Positions 31,900-35,193 of a stretch of 35,193 nt of DNA are shown here, piece by piece. Location of the stretch: NCBI GenBank assembly GCA_002423545.1, contig DIWP01000022.1:18175-53367 (forward strand). The letters are read 5' to 3'. A model generated the notes under the pieces. That model saw nothing but the letters and a program-made list of their open reading frames with translations, was not told where the DNA came from and did no database searches. Source of the stretch: Thermoleophilia bacterium UBA6103 (lineage in GTDB: Bacteria; Actinomycetota; Thermoleophilia; UBA2241). The first letter of the stretch is position 1; the number at the start of each line of letters is the position of its first letter. Both the position numbers and the translations under genes were made by a program.

Positions 31900-33024
31900 T
31901 CAGAGACCCATCACACGGGCGAAGTTGCCCCAGCAGACCTTCTCGACCTGCGCCTCGGTGAGACCGGCGGCAAGCAGGGCGGCCACGATCTTCGGATAGT
32001 CGTGGACGCCGTCGATGCCGGCCGGCAGAGCGTCCACTCCGTCCAGATCGCCGCCCAGGCCCACGCAGTCCTCGCCGCCCACGTCGATGGCGTGCTTCAC
32101 GTGAGCGACGACCGTCTCGAGCGGCGGCCGCGGCAGTGAGCGGCTCACGGCCGCCGATCTCTCCCCCGCCTCGTCGAGCGTGATCTCGCCGGCGTGCCAG
32201 GCAGCCATGTACGGCGCCGTCGCCCGCTCCTCGGCGTCGTAGAACGACTGCGAGAGGAAGCTCGGACAGAGGTTGATGCCCATCACGCCGCCGCGTTCGG
32301 CCAGCGCCCGGATCATGTCGTCGCTGAGGTTGCGCGGCGCGCTGCACACCGCCCGGCAGTCGCTGTGGCTGGCTACGAACGGCCTGGTGGCCAGGCGGCA
32401 GACATCCCAGAAGCCGGCGTCGGTGGCGTGCGAGATGTCGACCATCACGCCGAGTTCCTCGCAGACGCCCACCAACTGCTCGCCGGCGGCCGTGAGCCCG
32501 TCCTCGCCGGCCTTGCGGTCGCCGAAGACGGCGCCGCAGAAGGGGTTGTCGTCCCAGGCCAGCGTGACCAGCCGCACACCCTGCCGGTAGAACTCGTGCA
32601 GCGCCTGCGGATCGCCCTCCAGCGGGTCGGCGCCCTCGAGGCTGATGATGACCTTGGTCCGCGGCGGCTCGGCAGCACCCGGCGAGGCTCCGCGAGGCGG
32701 CTCGGGTGGCGACGGCTCGCCTTCTCCGCGTCTGCCCTCGGGCGCCGCAGTCAAGGCCAGATACCGTGGGTGCGCGGCGCACAGGCCTTTGATCGCGGCG
32801 ATCAGCCCCAGCGCCGTCTGCCGGGTGCGGCCGGGGAAGCGCGCCTCGATGGCGAAGACGGCGAAGACCTGGGCGCCGACCCCGGCGTCGCGCAGCCCAG
32901 CGAGCGTGACGTGCGGCGCCGCGTCCGCGCCCGGCTCGGCAGCGATGTCGGCGCCGTCCTCGACGATCTTCAGGATCGTGTCGCAGTGCGCATCGAAGAG
33001 CTTCACGCCAAGCCTCTCAGTCAC
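31900..33024 (-). CDS. Membrane dipeptidase-type peptidase, family M19
   Basis: 374 residues from a GTG with GAGGGA at 33030-33035. Zinc-site motifs of the renal dipeptidase family are all present: LFDAHCD (H13, D15), ISLEGADPL, ISHATD, SHSDCRAV and GLGGDLDGVD. A Pro/Gly/Glu insert lies near residues 95-120. There is no signal peptide, so it is probably cytoplasmic. Family members split dipeptides, some with D-residues. A perfect SOS-type palindrome lies 31 bases upstream of the start codon, suggesting damage-responsive control, which is unexpected for a peptidase. Confidence 0.9.
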   Translation of the reverse strand: MTERLGVKLFDAHCDTILKIVEDGADIAAEPGADAAPHVTLAGLRDAGVGAQVFAVFAIEARFPGRTRQTALGLIAAIKGLCAAHPRYLALTAAPEGRRGEGEPSPPEPPRGASPGAAEPPRTKVIISLEGADPLEGDPQALHEFYRQGVRLVTLAWDDNPFCGAVFGDRKAGEDGLTAAGEQLVGVCEELGVMVDISHATDAGFWDVCRLATRPFVASHSDCRAVCSAPRNLSDDMIRALAERGGVMGINLCPSFLSQSFYDAEERATAPYMAAWHAGEITLDEAGERSAAVSRSLPRPPLETVVAHVKHAIDVGGEDCVGLGGDLDGVDALPAGIDGVHDYPKIVAALLAAGLTEAQVEKVCWGNFARVMGL

Positions 33025-33054
33025 GAAGGTCCCTCAGGCACAATACTTTGTCTT

Positions 33055-33076
33055 GACACGAACATATGTTCGTGTC
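33055..33076. promoter_or_regulatory. LexA (SOS box)-type 22-bp perfect palindrome
   Basis: A perfect palindrome with the core CGAACATATGTTCG, the Gram-positive LexA box pattern CGAAC-N4-GTTCG, extended by GACA/TGTC. On the plus strand it overlaps a perfect -35 hexamer TTGACA (33053-33058), but no good -10 follows. On the minus strand it precedes the dipeptidase. Confidence 0.75.
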
Positions 33077-33147
33077 ACTCTAGGGCTCCTCGGCCCCACT
33101 CTCCAGAGGTCCCTGCCTTGAAGACGCCTCGCTCGTCACCTGCCGCT

Positions 33148-33396
33148 TCAGCGACTCCCGGCCGCGGTACGCGGCTCGGTCGGCTCGGGTATCTCCAGGC
33201 CATCATCCAGGCAGACCCTCACGTACGTCTCGAAGGCCTGCTCCAGATCCCGCACAGCCGCCTCCGGCGTCTCACCGTCGCCGCCGACTCCCCGCAGCTC
33301 GACGATGCGGGCCAGGTAATACCGGCCGCTCTCGTCATCGATCAGCTCCACCGTGCGGCGGTATGGAAGTGAGCGATAGTACTCAAAATCTCTCAT
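33148..33396 (-). CDS. hicB: HicB-like antitoxin
   Basis: 82 residues from the ATG at 33396, inside the last bases of the HicA-like gene; an upstream reading to 33447 lies within hicA. YRRTVELIDDESGRYYLARI, then GVGGDGETPEAAVRDLEQAF, is the RNase-H-like HicB fold. There is no obvious C-terminal DNA-binding domain. It neutralises HicA by family knowledge. The pair occupies the gap between the SOS box and the polymerase gene. Confidence 0.8.
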   Translation of the reverse strand: MRDFEYYRSLPYRRTVELIDDESGRYYLARIVELRGVGGDGETPEAAVRDLEQAFETYVRVCLDDGLEIPEPTEPRTAAGSR

Positions 33397-33676
33397 CGCG
33401 CCTCGCCTTCTCGCATCGCAGAAGCTCGTCGACGAGCTGCACAGCATCTCTCACCACCCACGACTTCGACCCCCGATGACGCGGCACCACGGCACGCAGC
33501 GATGGATGGTCGGGATGTCGATAGACAGTATGAGCGCCCCCATCACGCCTGACAAATCCAAAGCCGGCATACAGACGGTCCAGATCGGTGAACGTCCAGC
33601 CGGCGGCAGTCCGGCGCATCCGCGTGAGCAGACCGAACGCAGTGCGCGAGTGTTGCGGGAGTCCACCATCCATCAT
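33383..33676 (-). CDS. hicA: HicA-like mRNA interferase toxin
   Basis: 97 residues, or 78 if starting at the internal ATG at 33619. The HicA dsRBD-like core is clear: LYAGFGFVRRDGGAHTVYRH with the catalytic His in GGAH, then LRAVVPRH and VVRDAVQLVDELL. HicA cleaves mRNA; HicB follows with a 14-base overlap. The usual length is about 60-85 residues, which favours the shorter start, but no strong ribosome site decides it. Confidence 0.75.
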   Translation of the reverse strand: MMDGGLPQHSRTAFGLLTRMRRTAAGWTFTDLDRLYAGFGFVRRDGGAHTVYRHPDHPSLRAVVPRHRGSKSWVVRDAVQLVDELLRCEKARRDERF

Positions 33677-33762
33677 GGCGCGAAGCCTAGCGATGCCGAA
33701 CGACGCTCTGAAAGAGCGCTGGGCGCTGCCGCGGTTTACGTTACCGGGCCGAGGGGGTGGAC

Positions 33763-35193
33763 ATGAGCTTCGTCCACCTGCATGTGCACTCCAACTTCTC
33801 GTTCGGAGACGGCGCCTGCCGCATCGACGAGCTGGTCGAGACGGCGGCCGCGGCGGGCATGACCGCGCTGGCCGTCACCGATCACGACGGCCTCTACGGC
33901 GCCGTGCGCTTCTATCAGGCGTGCACAAAGGCCGGCATCAAGCCGATCGTCGGCGTCGAGCTCAACGTCGAGAGCGTGCTGAACGCAGAGGCGAAACGAC
34001 AGCCGTCGAGCGCCGAGCGGTCTGCGCAACAGCGCTCGCATGAAGCGCACGGACATCGCCCCGCCGGTGAGCAGCCCGTGCGTGTGGACCGGCCGCACCA
34101 GGGCTACGACGGGCCGCTGCGCGGCCAGACGGCGGCGCCCGGCTGGCACCTCGTGCTCCTCGCCCAGGATTACCGGGGCTGGAGCAACCTCTGCCGCATC
34201 ATCAGCGCCGCCCACCTGGAGCACCCCGGCGAGCCGCCGTATGCCCGCTGGCAAACGGTCGTGGAGCACAGCGACCACCTCATCTGCCTCTCGAGCTGCC
34301 GGCGCGGCGAGCTGGGCGCGGCGGTGCTGGCCGCGGTACGCGCCGAAAACGAGGGCCGGCGGGCGGCGGCGGCCGCCGCCCGCCGCCGCGCCCGACAGAT
34401 CGCCGCCCGCTACGCGGACGTGTTCAACGGCGGCCGGACCGGGGCCGCCGGCCGGGCGGACAAGGCATCCATCAGCACGTCGCTCGGCGATGTGTGGACA
34501 GAAACACCCCCCCGAAATGGTCACACATCGCAGAGTCCACACGACGTGTACACCGCCGGCCCGGAACCAGACGGCGGCGGACCCGAGCGGCCGGGTCCAG
34601 CCCGTTCTCACCCGGGCCGCGCCCGCTACTTCGTCGAGCTGCAGAACGAGCTGCTGGCCGACTCCGCCGACTACGTCCGCGAGCTCGCCGTCCTCGCCCA
34701 CGAGCTCGGCCTGCCCACCGTGGCCACCAACAACGTCCACTACGTGAGGCCCGAGGACGCGCCGCTCCACGACGTCCTGGCCGCCGACGCGGCCAACATG
34801 CCGCTGCCCAACCCGCTCGGCCGCCGCAACGCCGAGCTGTACTTCAAGTCGGCGGCCCAGATGGGCCGCCTCTTCGCCGCCTACCCGCAGGCCGTGCGGA
34901 ACAGCGCCCGCATCGCCACCCGCTGCAACCTCGACCTCGGGCTCGGCCGCCTCCTCTTCCCCGCTTACCCCCTGCCGCCCGGCGAGACCGCCTACTCGCT
35001 GCTCTGCAAGAAGTGCTTCCGCGGCGCCGGGGAGCGCTACCGCCCCGTCACCCCACCGGTCACCGCCCGCCTGGAGCACGAGCTCAAGGTCATCCAGGAG
35101 CTCGGCTTCGCCGAGTATTTCCTGGCCGTCAGCGACATCGTCGACTTCGCCCGCTCCCGCCGGATCCCCTACTCCGGCCGCGGCTCGGCCGGC
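33763..35193 (+). CDS. dnaE2: DnaE2/ImuC-like error-prone DNA polymerase III alpha, 3' end outside window
   Basis: 477 codons to the window edge, with GAGGGGG at 33751-33757 before the ATG. The PHP domain starts MSFVHLHVHSNFSFGDGA and has VTDHDGLYGAVRF, closer to DnaE2 (HSNFSFLDGA, TDHDGLYG) than to replicative DnaE. The polymerase-domain entry is seen in FPAYPLPPGE, ELGFAEYFLAVSDIVDFAR and SGRGSAG at the edge. Two stretches do not look like the family: residues about 72-115 and about 222-287. The second has AT-richer codons and inverted repeats. DnaE2 usually performs SOS mutagenesis with ImuA/ImuB, not seen here. Confidence 0.85.
   Translation, partial: MSFVHLHVHSNFSFGDGACRIDELVETAAAAGMTALAVTDHDGLYGAVRFYQACTKAGIKPIVGVELNVESVLNAEAKRQPSSAERSAQQRSHEAHGHRPAGEQPVRVDRPHQGYDGPLRGQTAAPGWHLVLLAQDYRGWSNLCRIISAAHLEHPGEPPYARWQTVVEHSDHLICLSSCRRGELGAAVLAAVRAENEGRRAAAAAARRRARQIAARYADVFNGGRTGAAGRADKASISTSLGDVWTETPPRNGHTSQSPHDVYTAGPEPDGGGPERPGPARSHPGRARYFVELQNELLADSADYVRELAVLAHELGLPTVATNNVHYVRPEDAPLHDVLAADAANMPLPNPLGRRNAELYFKSAAQMGRLFAAYPQAVRNSARIATRCNLDLGLGRLLFPAYPLPPGETAYSLLCKKCFRGAGERYRPVTPPVTARLEHELKVIQELGFAEYFLAVSDIVDFARSRRIPYSGRGSAG
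34488..34542. repeat. Overlapping inverted repeats in the dnaE2-like insert
   Basis: CGATGTGTG (34488-34496) pairs with CACACATCG (34522-34530), and GTGTGGAC (34492-34499) pairs with GTCCACAC (34535-34542), around a C7 run. They lie in a locally AT-richer, in-frame insert of the polymerase gene. Confidence 0.7.

Noticed and set aside
33055..33076. Palindrome as an insertion-sequence end or terminator
   Set aside because: There is no GC-rich stem or T-run and no transposase; the core fits the LexA box exactly.
1..35193. rRNA, tRNA, prophage or integrase genes
   Set aside because: I saw no cloverleaf-like tRNA, rRNA segment, phage structural gene or integrase on either strand.

Overview
The window is a high-GC chromosomal segment from a bacterium, most likely a deep-branching actinobacterium. 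This is an inference from the GC- and Ala/Arg-rich coding style, frequent GTG starts, strong GGAGG ribosome sites and a Gram-positive-type SOS box (CGAACATATGTTCG). No rRNA, tRNA, CRISPR array or complete insertion sequence is visible.

Layout. (1) 1-5814: a rightward operon of coupled genes for a Qmo/Hdr-like electron-transfer complex. It holds a QmoA-like flavoprotein (cut by the window edge), a QmoB-like flavoprotein-ferredoxin, a winged-helix protein, a QmoC-like iron-sulfur/cytochrome b membrane subunit and a DsrE2-type protein, and it ends in a strong hairpin. This points to cytoplasmic sulfur or disulfide redox chemistry linked to membrane quinone. (2) 5820-6790: a leftward nucleotidyltransferase plus small-partner pair. 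(3) 7042-20230: signalling and membrane genes. These are a seven-PAS HD-GYP protein, a secreted protein with a membrane-bound ferredoxin fusion, an MFS_3 exporter, a CheB-CheR-PAS fusion and a second PAS-HD-GYP protein paralogous to the first. Short GC-rich repeats follow both HD-GYP genes.

(4) 20280-31776: an accessory island, all leftward, built on a type I restriction-modification operon. Its order is hsdM, a 59-aa ORF, hsdS, GIY-YIG/DUF4357, fic-2, fic-1, abiEi, abiEii, hsdR. The restriction genes and the GIY-YIG gene carry lesions: a CG insertion in hsdM, a G6-tract frameshift in hsdS, an internal deletion in the GIY-YIG gene, and a frameshift plus an amber codon in hsdR. The four toxin-antitoxin or Fic-type genes are intact. 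Fragments of the DUF4357 gene tail and duplicated inverted repeats lie before fic-1 and before abiEi, so the island seems to have grown by repeated recombination at that gene's 3' end.

(5) 31900-35193: an M19 dipeptidase with a perfect SOS-type palindrome just upstream, a hicA-hicB toxin-antitoxin pair, and the first 477 codons of a DnaE2/ImuC-like error-prone polymerase. The polymerase has an in-frame foreign-looking insert bearing inverted repeats. The best candidates for something new are the layered island in part 4 and the Qmo-winged-helix-DsrE2 operon in part 1.
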